From contig NZ_JAUOTP010000002.1 of assembly GCF_030546695.1 (NCBI RefSeq), forward strand, positions 124,001 to 188,000: a DNA stretch of 64,000 nucleotides, written 5' to 3'. This DNA comes from Sphingomonas natans (lineage in GTDB: Bacteria > Pseudomonadota > Alphaproteobacteria > Sphingomonadales > Sphingomonadaceae). Shown one piece after another: positions 16,966 to 24,625 of the stretch (the stretch's first letter is position 1; each line of letters begins with the position of its first letter). Under the pieces are notes generated by a model, which saw only the letters and a program-made list of their open reading frames with translations, ran no database searches and was not told the DNA's origin. The position numbers were made by a program, and so were the translations under genes.

Positions 16966-17454
16966 TCATCCGCCCGCCAGCACGAAACGCGCCGTCACCA
17001 GCCCCGGCCCGGTCGCGCTCGCCTCGATCCGTGCCTCGCCGACGCGCAGGCTGCTCGTGCGCTCCAGATCGGCGACGAAGCGCAGCACCGCATCGAACGG
17101 CGCATCGGCGAGCACCACCGTCAGCCGCCCACTCTCGGGCTCCACGCGCTGGACGGTCACGCCCGTCGCCCCCGCGCTTGCTGCGACGATCCCCGCCGGC
17201 GGACCGTGGCGCGCCGCCGCACCCGCCATCCCCGGCCCCGCCGCGCGCAGCCGCATCGCCAGCATGTCGTAGGTCCGGATATCCGCGGTCGCCTGCGCGC
17301 GCGCCGTCTCCAGCGGCCGCACGACCAGAGCCATCAGGATCGCCAGCGTGCCGAGCGCCGCGAGCACGCCCAGCAAAACCTGCTCGCGCTGCGACCGCCC
17401 CGACCACCACAGGGTGCCCCGGTCCCACCACGGCGCCAGACTACCGAGCTTCAT
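16966..17454 (-). CDS. gspM: type II secretion protein GspM
   Basis: A 162-residue bitopic inner-membrane protein. A short cytoplasmic tail (with WWSGRSQREQ, typical of GspM) leads to one helix (VLLGVLAALGTLAILMALVV), a coiled-coil-like region and a ferredoxin-like periplasmic domain (ATGVTVQRVEPESGRLTVVL, APFDAVLRFVADLE). GspM partners GspL in the inner-membrane platform. Its start overlaps the gspL stop (ATGA). Confidence 0.9.
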   Translation of the reverse strand: MKLGSLAPWWDRGTLWWSGRSQREQVLLGVLAALGTLAILMALVVRPLETARAQATADIRTYDMLAMRLRAAGPGMAGAAARHGPPAGIVAASAGATGVTVQRVEPESGRLTVVLADAPFDAVLRFVADLERTSSLRVGEARIEASATGPGLVTARFVLAGG

Positions 17455-18590
17455 GCCGTCCCCCGGATCAGGAACGCGCCGACCGCCTTGCCGTCGCTCT
17501 GGCTCGCCGCGCCCGCCTGCGCCTGGATCCCCGCCGCGGTCAGCGCCGATCCGATCTGCTGCAGCCCCTCGATCGTCGCCGCCTCCACCTCGATGCTCAT
17601 CGTGTTCGCGCTGCCGTCATAGGAGATGGCGTGCATCCGCACCGCCGATCCCAGCGGCTTCAGCGCCGCGCCGACGCGACCAAACAGAGGCAGGAAGCTC
17701 GACGGCCCCGCGCCGTTCGCGGGCAATATCTCCGCCGCGCTCGCCGCGACATCGTCGCCGATTACCGCGCCCGGCGCGATCTGCTGGACGATACCGCGCA
17801 TCTCGCCCGCCTTGACCGAGGCGATATGCTGGACGGCGATCGTATCAACCCCCGCGATCGCGGCATGCGCGAGCGCCCCGGCCGCCGCGACCATCGCGAT
17901 CCGCTGCCACAGCGGCGAGACCGCGCGGCGCGGCGCGGCATAAAGCCCCTGCCGCAGATCGAGCGCGGGCCGCGTCAGCCGCGCCGCGAGCGCATCCTCT
18001 TCATAACTGGCGGGCTCGGCCGGAATCTCGCTCGGCGACGCCTCGCCATAAGAAAGCGCGCGCGGCCTCCCGGCAGCCGCCCACGCCGTCGCCAGATTTT
18101 CGACGGGCAGCGCGAAGCCCGTCCCGTCCTCGACGCGCACCAAGGCCCGCCCCGCGGCGATATCAAGGCTCCATGCGCCCGGCGGCGGCACGGGCAGACC
18201 CAGCACGTCCGGTATCAGAGCCGCCTGCTCCAGCCCGAATTCGGCGAGCAGCGCGACGCATGCCCGCATCCGCTCGTGCGATACGATCCCAGCGAGATAG
18301 GTCTGCGCCGCCAGTTCCGCGCCGAGCGCCGCATGCACGTCGCCGATCGGCTGCGCGATCCGGTCCTCGATCGCGAAGGGCAAGGTCTCCAGCCGGCGTC
18401 GCTGATTGGCGATCGGCAGGCTCACGCTCAGCAGCAGCACCTCCTCGGCGGGCAGCAGCACGATCGCGGGCCCGACATCGAATCGCTCGAGATTCACGAG
18501 ACTGTCGCCGTCGATCGTCCAGATGCCCGCGCCGGTATTCTCCGGGGCGAGGCTGGCGTCGTTCGGCCGCAGGGACAATGGCCTTCGCAT
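17451..18590 (-). CDS. gspL: type II secretion protein GspL
   Basis: A 379-residue GspL. The cytoplasmic actin-like domain (residues 1 to about 240) binds GspE and includes VLLPAEEVLLLSVSLPIANQ, a LPFAIEDRIAQPIGDVHAAL segment and LPVPPPGAWSLD. One membrane helix follows near residue 250 (IAMVAAAGALAHAAIAG), then a periplasmic domain ending near FLIRGTA. The ATG at 18590 lies only 23 bases from the divergent gspG start, so promoters for the two operons must overlap or lie inside coding sequence. Confidence 0.92.
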   Translation of the reverse strand: MRRPLSLRPNDASLAPENTGAGIWTIDGDSLVNLERFDVGPAIVLLPAEEVLLLSVSLPIANQRRRLETLPFAIEDRIAQPIGDVHAALGAELAAQTYLAGIVSHERMRACVALLAEFGLEQAALIPDVLGLPVPPPGAWSLDIAAGRALVRVEDGTGFALPVENLATAWAAAGRPRALSYGEASPSEIPAEPASYEEDALAARLTRPALDLRQGLYAAPRRAVSPLWQRIAMVAAAGALAHAAIAGVDTIAVQHIASVKAGEMRGIVQQIAPGAVIGDDVAASAAEILPANGAGPSSFLPLFGRVGAALKPLGSAVRMHAISYDGSANTMSIEVEAATIEGLQQIGSALTAAGIQAQAGAASQSDGKAVGAFLIRGTA

Positions 18591-18613
18591 AAGACCGGGC
18601 TATAGTAGAGACG

Positions 18614-19087
18614 ATGAGAATGAAACCAAGCGGCTCCGCAACCGAAGTGTCGCATCTCGCCCCGAATGGCGAGCAGGGCCTCACCCTGGTCGAGATGATC
18701 GTCGTCCTCGCGATCATCGCGCTGGTCGCGGCGCTGATCGTGCCCAACATCATCGGCCGCCCCGATCAGGCCCGCGTCACCGTCGCGCAAAGCGACCTGC
18801 GCTCGATCTCCGCCGCGCTGAAGATGTACCGCCTCGACAATGGCGATTACCCGACCACCGCGCAGGGCCTCGCCGCTTTGGTCAGCAAGCCCGGCGGCGA
18901 ACCCGCCCCGCGCAATTATGCGGCCGGCGCCTATCTCGACAAATTGCCCGTCGATCCGTGGGGCGATCCGTATATCTATGCCAGCCCCGGCGCGGACGGC
19001 GCAGGCTTCGATCTCGCCAGCAACGGCAAGGACGCCAAGCCCGGCGGCGACGGCCTCGCCGCCGACATCAAGCTTTCGAGCAACTAG
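18614..19087 (+). CDS. gspG: type II secretion major pseudopilin GspG
   Basis: A 157-residue GspG, the main subunit of the pseudopilus. Leader residues 1-22 end at G22|LTLVE with Glu at mature position 5. The N-terminal helix is MIVVLAIIALVAALIVPNII. Family signatures include LDNGDYPTTAQGLAALVSKP and VDPWGDPYIYASPG, which holds the calcium-site region. Unlike the other pseudopilins here, its leader contains no REP sequence. It is the first gene of the rightward G-H-I-C-D operon. The ribosome site ahead of the ATG is weak (GTAGAGACG). Confidence 0.96.
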   Translation: MRMKPSGSATEVSHLAPNGEQGLTLVEMIVVLAIIALVAALIVPNIIGRPDQARVTVAQSDLRSISAALKMYRLDNGDYPTTAQGLAALVSKPGGEPAPRNYAAGAYLDKLPVDPWGDPYIYASPGADGAGFDLASNGKDAKPGGDGLAADIKLSSN

Positions 19088-19672
19088 ATGCGATCGTGCC
19101 CTCCCGCTCAACCTGAGGAGGGACTGAGCCTGGCGAAGGCCCGTCTCGAAGGACGGTCACTGTCGGTGCCGGTCCTTCGAGACGCCGCTTCGAGAAGCTC
19201 AGCGGCTCCTCAGGATGAGCGGGTGGGAGCGCATGAAGCCGGCCTCACCCTCGTCGAAATGCTCATCGTCCTCGCGATGATCGGCGTGATGGCGGGCGCG
19301 GTCGTGCTCGCGGTCGGCCGCTCGGGCGGCGGGGGCGCGCAGGCAGAGGCGCGCCGCCTCGCCACCCGCCTCGCGCTCGCCGCCGACGAGACGATGGTCA
19401 CCGATACGCCCTTGGCGATCGACTGGGATGCGCGCGGCTATCGCTTCCTCGGCTGGAACGGCACGGCTTGGGTCGCCAGCCGCACCCCCGCGCTGGAGCC
19501 GCACAAACTCCCCGCCGGCCTCAGCCTCGATGCCGCCGGCGCGCACCCGCTGCTGATCGGCGGCGACGGCGGCGGCGCGACTTTGGATGCGCATCTGAAG
19601 GCCCGCGATGAAGCCTGGCGCGTCCGCTTCGACGGCGTCAACGCCACCGCCGAACCGGATGCCGCGACATGA
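19088..19672 (+). CDS. gspH: type II secretion minor pseudopilin GspH
   Basis: A GspH of 194 residues if translation starts at the ATG at 19088, immediately after the gspG stop. That start gives a 52-residue leader made largely of translated REP sequence (LSLAKARLEGRS, RDAASRSSAAPQDER) ending at G52|LTLVE. An in-frame GTG at 19223, just past the repeat, would give a conventional seven-residue leader MGAHEAG, so the true start is open. The mature part has the pseudopilin helix (MLIVLAMIGVMAGAVVLAV) and a GspH C-terminal fold with an ADETMVTDTPLAIDWDARGY segment. Confidence 0.9.
   Translation: MRSCPPAQPEEGLSLAKARLEGRSLSVPVLRDAASRSSAAPQDERVGAHEAGLTLVEMLIVLAMIGVMAGAVVLAVGRSGGGGAQAEARRLATRLALAADETMVTDTPLAIDWDARGYRFLGWNGTAWVASRTPALEPHKLPAGLSLDAAGAHPLLIGGDGGGATLDAHLKARDEAWRVRFDGVNATAEPDAAT
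19102..19224. repeat. REP pair in the gspH 5' region
   Basis: An inverted pair: left arm CCTGAGGAGGGACTGAGCCT (continuing GGCGAAGGCCCGTCTCGAAG), right arm CTTCGAGACGCCGCTTCGAG (continuing AAGCTCAGCGGCTCCTCAGG). The subfamily differs in sequence from the gspI and gspJ elements but shares the nested CTGAGC...TCGAAG layout. Confidence 0.85.
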
Positions 19673-20136
19673 GCTACCGCCCCTGCTGCGTTCGTGCTGA
19701 GCGAAGTCGAAGCACGGACCACGAGCGTGCCGCTAACGGCACGTCCTTCGACTTCGCTCAGGACGAACGGGGAGGGGAACCGCAGGCAGGTTTCACCCTG
19801 ATCGAGGCGCTCGTCGCGCTCGCGATCGTCGCCATCGCCGCCGCCGGGCTGATCGGCGCGACCGAGCGCCACATCGATACGGTGACCGGCATCGAACGCC
19901 GCACCGCCGCGCGCTGGATCGCCGAGAACAGGCTTGCGGAGATGGCGCTCGCGGGCGACAGTCCGGGCTCGGGGGAAGGGCCAATCGAGATGCTGGGGCA
20001 GCCATGGCGGGTCGCGACGACCTCGCGAGCAAGCGCCGATCCCGATCTCAGCCTCGTCGAGGTCGCGGTGTCGCCCGCGAACGGCGCACCGCTGGTTCGC
20101 CTGCGCGGCTTCGTCGATACGGGCACGCATCGATGA
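19669..20136 (+). CDS. gspI: type II secretion minor pseudopilin GspI
   Basis: A 155-residue GspI. The ATG at 19669 overlaps the gspH stop (ATGA). The 41-residue leader is mostly translated REP sequence (VRAERSRST...SFDFAQDER) and ends at G41|FTLIE with Glu at mature position 5. The mature protein carries the pseudopilin helix (ALVALAIVAIAAAGLIGA) and the GspI pattern RWIAENRLAEMAL. There is no ATG, GTG or TTG between the repeat and the cleavage site, so the repeat must be translated. The stop overlaps gspC. Confidence 0.94.
   Translation: MSYRPCCVRAERSRSTDHERAANGTSFDFAQDERGGEPQAGFTLIEALVALAIVAIAAAGLIGATERHIDTVTGIERRTAARWIAENRLAEMALAGDSPGSGEGPIEMLGQPWRVATTSRASADPDLSLVEVAVSPANGAPLVRLRGFVDTGTHR
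19689..19770. repeat. REP pair inside the gspI leader
   Basis: Left arm CGTTCGTGCTGAGCGAAGTC (continuing GAAGCAC) is inverted as CCTTCGACTTCGCTCAGGAC (continuing GAACGG), with a loop of about 25 bases. It lies wholly within the gspI leader, 20 bases after its start codon. Confidence 0.88.
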
Positions 20137-20912
20137 CCCCGCGCCAGGCCAGGCTCGGCGCCAATCTCTTCACCGCGCTCGTCGCCGCCTCGGTCGGCGT
20201 CGCGCTCGCGGGCACGACGTGGCGGCTGCTCGGCGATCCGGGCCAGCGCCTCGGCGCAACCCCCGTCGCCGCGCGCCCCGCCCCGCCGCCCGACATTGCC
20301 ACGCTCGTCGGCCTCTCACCCTTCGGCACCGCCGCCCCGATCGCGGGCGCGGCCGATACCAATGTGATCCTGCGCGGCATCCTGCTGGCCGTGCCGCGCT
20401 CGGCCTCCTCGGCCCTGATCTCCGTCGGCGGTGCGACCCCGGTCGCCTTCTACACGGGCAGTCAGGTCGCGGGCGGCACGATCGACGAGATCGCCGCCGA
20501 TCATGTCGTCATCGCCACCGGGAGCGATCGCCGCCTGCTCGCTTTCCCCGACCGCGCCGGAACCGGGCCTGCGACCGCCGCGACGAGCGCGCCCACCGTC
20601 TCGGTCGCGCCACCTGCGCCCTCGCCACCGCCCGGCCCGAGCGGCCCCGCCCCGGCCGCCAATCCCCAGACCCTGCTCGCCGGCCTCGGCGCGACGCCCG
20701 CCGCCGATGGCTTCCACGTCAATACCCCCAGCCTGCAGATGAAGATGGCCGGCCTCGCCCCCGGCGACGTCGTCCAGCGCGTCAACGGCATGGCGATGGC
20801 CGAGCTGATGACCAATCCGGCCGCGCTCCAGACCGCCTTCACCAACGGCACCGCGCGCGTCGATCTCGTCCGCGCTGGCCAGCCCCTCACGCTTTCCGTT
20901 CCCCTCCGCTAA
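20133..20912 (+). CDS. gspC: type II secretion protein GspC
   Basis: A 259-residue GspC that links the inner-membrane platform to the secretin. A short cytoplasmic tail precedes a helix (LFTALVAASVGVALAG). A homology-region domain lies at about residues 50-145 (DTNVILRGILLAVPR, GSQVAGGTIDEIAADHVVI), then a Pro-rich linker and a C-terminal PDZ-like domain from about residue 170 (FHVNTPSLQMKMAGLAPGDV, NGMAMAELMTNPAALQ). The ATG at 20133 overlaps the gspI stop (ATGA). Confidence 0.93.
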   Translation: MTPRQARLGANLFTALVAASVGVALAGTTWRLLGDPGQRLGATPVAARPAPPPDIATLVGLSPFGTAAPIAGAADTNVILRGILLAVPRSASSALISVGGATPVAFYTGSQVAGGTIDEIAADHVVIATGSDRRLLAFPDRAGTGPATAATSAPTVSVAPPAPSPPPGPSGPAPAANPQTLLAGLGATPAADGFHVNTPSLQMKMAGLAPGDVVQRVNGMAMAELMTNPAALQTAFTNGTARVDLVRAGQPLTLSVPLR

Positions 20913-20921
20913 GGCCCGCAT

Positions 20922-23015
20922 GTGACCTTTCGCCGCCCTCTTCTCCTGATCGCCGCGCTCGCCGGCCCGCTCGCCGCGCAGACGCCCCCGTCGGTGCCCG
21001 TGCCCGCCGTGCCCAACAGCCGCCCCGGCGACATCGTCGTCAACATGCACGATATCGAGATCGCCGCCGTCGCCGAGCAGATTTCGCGCCTCACCGGCCG
21101 GACCCTGATCCTCGATCCGCAGGTGCGCGGCACGGTCAACGTCACCTCGGCGATGCCGCTGACCGCGGATGGCGTGTGGGAATTGTTCCAGTCGGTGCTG
21201 CGCGTCCACGGCTTCGCCGCGGTGCGTTCGGGGCGCGCCTGGCGGATCGTCCCGCAGGCCGAGGCCGTCCGCGAGGCGCCCGGCTCCGGCGCGAGCGGGC
21301 AGGTCACGAGCCGCCTGATCCGCCTGCGCAACGTCTCGCCCGAGACCGCCGCACGCGTGTTCCGCCCGCTCGTTGCCCAGTTCGGCAGCATCGAGCCGCT
21401 GACCAGCCCCAATGCGATCGTCGTCACCGATTATGCCGACAATATCGCGCGGATCGAGCGGCTTGCCGCCGCGCTCGACGGCGGGCGCGGACCCGCCTTC
21501 GAATCGATCGCGCTCCAGGTCGCGAGCGCCAAGGATGTCGGCGCCGCGCTCAAGACGCTCTGGGGCGAAGGCGACACGAGCCCGCGCATCGCGATCGACG
21601 AGCGCAGCAACCTCCTCCTCGTCCGCGGCGACGCGCGCGCCGTCGCCGAGGCGCGCCGCATGGCCGAGCGGATGGACCGCCCCGGCGGCGCGAGCCCGAC
21701 GACGCGCGTCTTCCGCCTGCGCAATGCCGATGCCGAATCGGTTACCGCGGTCCTGTCCGGCCTGATGGGCGGGCAGACGCAATCCGCCAATCCGGTCGCG
21801 CAGACCTTGTCTACCAGCCGCTTCGGCAACAGCATCAACAGCATCGGCGCGGGCAATACCGGCACGGGCACGACCGGCAGCCTTCCGACCGGATCGAACG
21901 GCACGAGCATCGGCGACGTGGCGAGCGCGCTCGGCTCGCAATCCTCGTCCGGCACCCTGGGGGCGATGGCGCAGAGTCTCGGCAGCAGCCAGTCTGCCAA
22001 GTCGACCGGCTTCTCGACCCCCGATCTCGCCGTCCAGTCCGCGCCCGAACTCAATGCGATCGTCGTGCGCGGCACGCCAGCCGCGCTCGCGCAGATCCAG
22101 CCCTTGATCGATCAGCTCGATGTCCGCCGCCCGCAGGTGATGATCGAGGCGGCGATCGTCGAGGTCACCGCCGATACCGCCGAGGCGCTCGGCATCCAGT
22201 TCGGCGCGGGCAACGGCCTGCCCGGCATCGACGGCGCGGTCAGCTCCTTCTCGAACATCGCCACCCCGCTCACCTCGATCCTGACCGCTCTGGGCACGCC
22301 GATCGGCACGCTCGCATCGGCTTCGGGCTTCACCGGCGCCATCTCCAGCGGCGACAATTTCCAGCTGCTCGTCCAAGCGCTCGGCAGCTCGACCAAGGCC
22401 AATCTGCTCTCTACGCCGAGCGTGACGACGCTCGACAATCAGGCCGCCGAGATCGTCGTCGGCCAGAACGTGCCCTTCCGCACCGGCAGCTACACGACCG
22501 ACACAGGCAATTCCGTCACGCCCTTTACCACGATCGAGCGCAAGGATGTCGGCCTGACGCTCCGCATCATCCCGCGCGTCCACGAAGGCGACGTCGTCCG
22601 CCTCGACGTGAGCCAGGAAGTCTCGTCGCTCGTCGGCGCGGTCACCGGCGCGGCCGATCTCGTCACCAACCGCCGCTCGATCCAGACGACCGTGCTTGCC
22701 GATGATGGCCAGACGATCGTGCTGGGGGGGCTCATCTCGGACGACCGCACCAACACGAAGAGCCAGGTGCCCGTGCTCGGCGACATCCCGATCATCGGCA
22801 ATGCCTTCAAGAGCCGCCAGCTCCAGCAGACCCGCCGGACCCTGTTCGTGTTCCTGCGCCCGACGATCCTGCGCACCGCGACGCAGGTCGCGAGCGTCTC
22901 GGCGGCCAAATATGCGCGCGTTCGCAGCGCCGAGGCGCAGCTCGACGATCGCTCCAGCCTGCTGCTCGATCCGCCCAAGGCGCGGCTGAGCCTGGAGCTG
23001 TCCGGGGTTTACTGA
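20922..23015 (+). CDS. gspD: type II secretion outer-membrane secretin GspD
   Basis: A 697-residue secretin. It starts with GTG at 20922 and has a signal peptide ending near LAGPLAAQ. The N0 domain (IVVNMHDIEIAAVAEQIS, TLILDPQVRGTVNV) is followed by N1-N3 repeats with a Gly/Ser/Thr-rich insert around residues 290-350. The secretin core follows, with FLLVQALGSSTKANLLSTPS-like sequence and the hallmark VPVLGDIPIIGNAFKSR. It forms the outer-membrane channel. Its last seven bases overlap the 3' end of the convergent PilP-like gene. No lipoprotein pilotin gene is visible in the window. Confidence 0.96.
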   Translation: MTFRRPLLLIAALAGPLAAQTPPSVPVPAVPNSRPGDIVVNMHDIEIAAVAEQISRLTGRTLILDPQVRGTVNVTSAMPLTADGVWELFQSVLRVHGFAAVRSGRAWRIVPQAEAVREAPGSGASGQVTSRLIRLRNVSPETAARVFRPLVAQFGSIEPLTSPNAIVVTDYADNIARIERLAAALDGGRGPAFESIALQVASAKDVGAALKTLWGEGDTSPRIAIDERSNLLLVRGDARAVAEARRMAERMDRPGGASPTTRVFRLRNADAESVTAVLSGLMGGQTQSANPVAQTLSTSRFGNSINSIGAGNTGTGTTGSLPTGSNGTSIGDVASALGSQSSSGTLGAMAQSLGSSQSAKSTGFSTPDLAVQSAPELNAIVVRGTPAALAQIQPLIDQLDVRRPQVMIEAAIVEVTADTAEALGIQFGAGNGLPGIDGAVSSFSNIATPLTSILTALGTPIGTLASASGFTGAISSGDNFQLLVQALGSSTKANLLSTPSVTTLDNQAAEIVVGQNVPFRTGSYTTDTGNSVTPFTTIERKDVGLTLRIIPRVHEGDVVRLDVSQEVSSLVGAVTGAADLVTNRRSIQTTVLADDGQTIVLGGLISDDRTNTKSQVPVLGDIPIIGNAFKSRQLQQTRRTLFVFLRPTILRTATQVASVSAAKYARVRSAEAQLDDRSSLLLDPPKARLSLELSGVY

Positions 23016-23434
23016 GGCGGCTCGTCGCGCGCCGGCAGGACCGCCACGCGCTCGTCCTTGCCACGCTTGAAGAAGGCGCGATCGGCAGCGACGCCTGCGA
23101 GCGTCCAGCCGTCGATCGTCTCGCCCGGTGCGATCGTCCGGATCGCGCCTTCGCCCACACGCACCATCACGAGCGGCGCCGACAACCGACCGACGATGCC
23201 GACGAGCTGTGGGGGGCCTGCCGTCGTTTTCGTAGGGGAAGCGTCCAGCCGGGAATCGGCGAAGAGCGGCTCGCGCAAAGGGTCGCCCGCGGTGACCGGG
23301 GCGAAACGGACCGCCACGACCGGTGTGGATCCGATCGCGGGTGCCGGGGGCCGCTCCCCGAGCAGCCACATGACCGTGATCAGGCTCAAAACGCAGGCGA
23401 CGACCTGCACGGCCGAATCCACTGAGCGCCTCAT
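23009..23434 (-). CDS. GspC/PilP-like bitopic protein
   Basis: A 141-residue protein with one N-terminal helix (VQVVACVLSLITVMWLLG) and a periplasmic part. The C-terminal half (PPQLVGIVGRLSAPLVMVRV, IRTIAPGETIDGWTLAGV, ADRAFFKRG) has the strand pattern of the GspC homology region and of PilP: a conserved 'LvGi', a 'v..Ge.idGw.l..i' turn and a final strand. It is the third gene of a leftward triplet with ATGA overlaps. It has no PDZ domain. The assignment is by pattern and context. Confidence 0.65.
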   Translation of the reverse strand: MRRSVDSAVQVVACVLSLITVMWLLGERPPAPAIGSTPVVAVRFAPVTAGDPLREPLFADSRLDASPTKTTAGPPQLVGIVGRLSAPLVMVRVGEGAIRTIAPGETIDGWTLAGVAADRAFFKRGKDERVAVLPARDEPPQ

Positions 23435-23880
23435 CGGCGAAACTCGATCGGCGCCACCGCGCGCGCCTCCAGCCGAAGCGCGCCGCCTGCCACCGGCCGG
23501 ATCGCCCAGCGCACGAGGCGCATCGCCGGGCGCTCGCCCTCGATCGCGCGGGCGAGCGCGATGAGCTGCGCCTCTGGCCCCCTCGCGTCGAAATCGACTG
23601 CGGCAAAGCCGGGCGCGGGCGGCGCCGGCAGCGACCGCACCGACAGCCGCAGGCCCACCGTCGAGCCGCGGTCCGCGATCAGCCGGACGAGCAATGTCGA
23701 CGCCGAAGCCTGGTCCCGCGCGACGAGCCCCGCGCCATCCGCGGTTCGCAGCGCGACCGGCCGGACGGCGGCCAGCACCCGCACACGCTCGCGCCAGGCG
23801 GCGTCGCGCGCGGACACCGCCCAGCCGGCGAACAGCACCAGCCCGAGAAACACGGCGATCCCGAGCAACGAGCGCCTCAT
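23431..23880 (-). CDS. GspM/PilO-like bitopic protein
   Basis: A 149-residue protein with a helix at residues 5-21 (LLGIAVFLGLVLFAGWAVS) and a small periplasmic domain. The order of elements is STLLVRLIADRGSTVGLRLS, AVDFDARGPEAQLIALARAI and VRWAIRPVAGGALRLEAR, which fits the ferredoxin-like fold of GspM and PilO. It is distinct in sequence from the gspM at 16966-17454. Both ends overlap neighbours by four bases. Confidence 0.65.
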   Translation of the reverse strand: MRRSLLGIAVFLGLVLFAGWAVSARDAAWRERVRVLAAVRPVALRTADGAGLVARDQASASTLLVRLIADRGSTVGLRLSVRSLPAPPAPGFAAVDFDARGPEAQLIALARAIEGERPAMRLVRWAIRPVAGGALRLEARAVAPIEFRR

Positions 23881-24413
23881 TCCGCTTTGCCCGCCAGCCG
23901 CACCCGGATCGTGCCGTCGTCGCGCGCCGCCTGTCCGCGCTCGCGAAAGCCGGCGAGCCAGGCATCGGCCGCGAGCGCGGCGCGCAGCGCATCCGGATCG
24001 GGCGCGTCGATCGCGATCTCGAGGCCGCCATCTTCGTCCCGCGCAGCCTCGGCGAGGCGGACATCGGGAGGCAGATGCGCGCGCAGCGCCGCCAGCGTCG
24101 CATCCAGCGGCGGCAGTGCCAAGGTCTTCGCCAACGCCGCGACCCGCTCCCGATCGCGCGCCACCGCCTCGCTTTGCGCGAGCAGCGCATGCGTCTCGGC
24201 TCGCGCCGCCGCCGCCTGCCAGAGCGCGCCGCCGGTGATGATCGCCGCCGCGAGCCCCGCGACGAGCAGGATCTGCCATGCGGCCGCGTGCCGGCGTGCC
24301 CCGATCGTCGCCTCGCGCGCACGCAGCGATCGAAATCGCGCGACGACCCGATCGACGAGACTGGCCGACGGCGTCAAATACGGCTTGTCCCGTAGAGGAT
24401 TCGGCGCTGTCAT
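23877..24413 (-). CDS. GspL C-terminal/PilN-like bitopic protein
   Basis: A 178-residue protein. A cytoplasmic tail of about 45 residues precedes one helix (ILLVAGLAAAIITGGALWQ), then a coiled coil (residues 70-110) and a compact domain with LPPDVRLAEAARDEDGGLEI and AWLAGFRERG. This resembles PilN and the periplasmic end of GspL; there is no actin-like domain. It is the first gene of the triplet. The region upstream (24414-24625) separates it from the divergent sugar transferase and is AT-richer around 24425-24475, so the promoters are probably there. Confidence 0.65.
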   Translation of the reverse strand: MTAPNPLRDKPYLTPSASLVDRVVARFRSLRAREATIGARRHAAAWQILLVAGLAAAIITGGALWQAAAARAETHALLAQSEAVARDRERVAALAKTLALPPLDATLAALRAHLPPDVRLAEAARDEDGGLEIAIDAPDPDALRAALAADAWLAGFRERGQAARDDGTIRVRLAGKAE

Positions 24414-24625
24414 GCCGGGTGGGATACAATTGTTTAATGGCTTTTCGCGCAAAAGTTCCGAATAGAGATCAAGATACGCGTGGGGGCGTCGGCTGGCCGC
24501 GACGGCGGTGCCGGGAACGATGGTGGCAGGGTAGATCAGGTGACGGGGCCGGCGACAGCAGGGAGCATCGATAAGACACGCCCGGCGGCGCCCCTGCGAC
24601 CGGCAATGCACACGCGCGTGTGACG

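Noticed and set aside
20316-23606. Minus-strand open frame of 1096 codons
   Set aside because: It is antisense to gspC and gspD. Its product is low-complexity Arg/Gly/Ala-rich and matches no family, while the plus strand carries clear secretin motifs.
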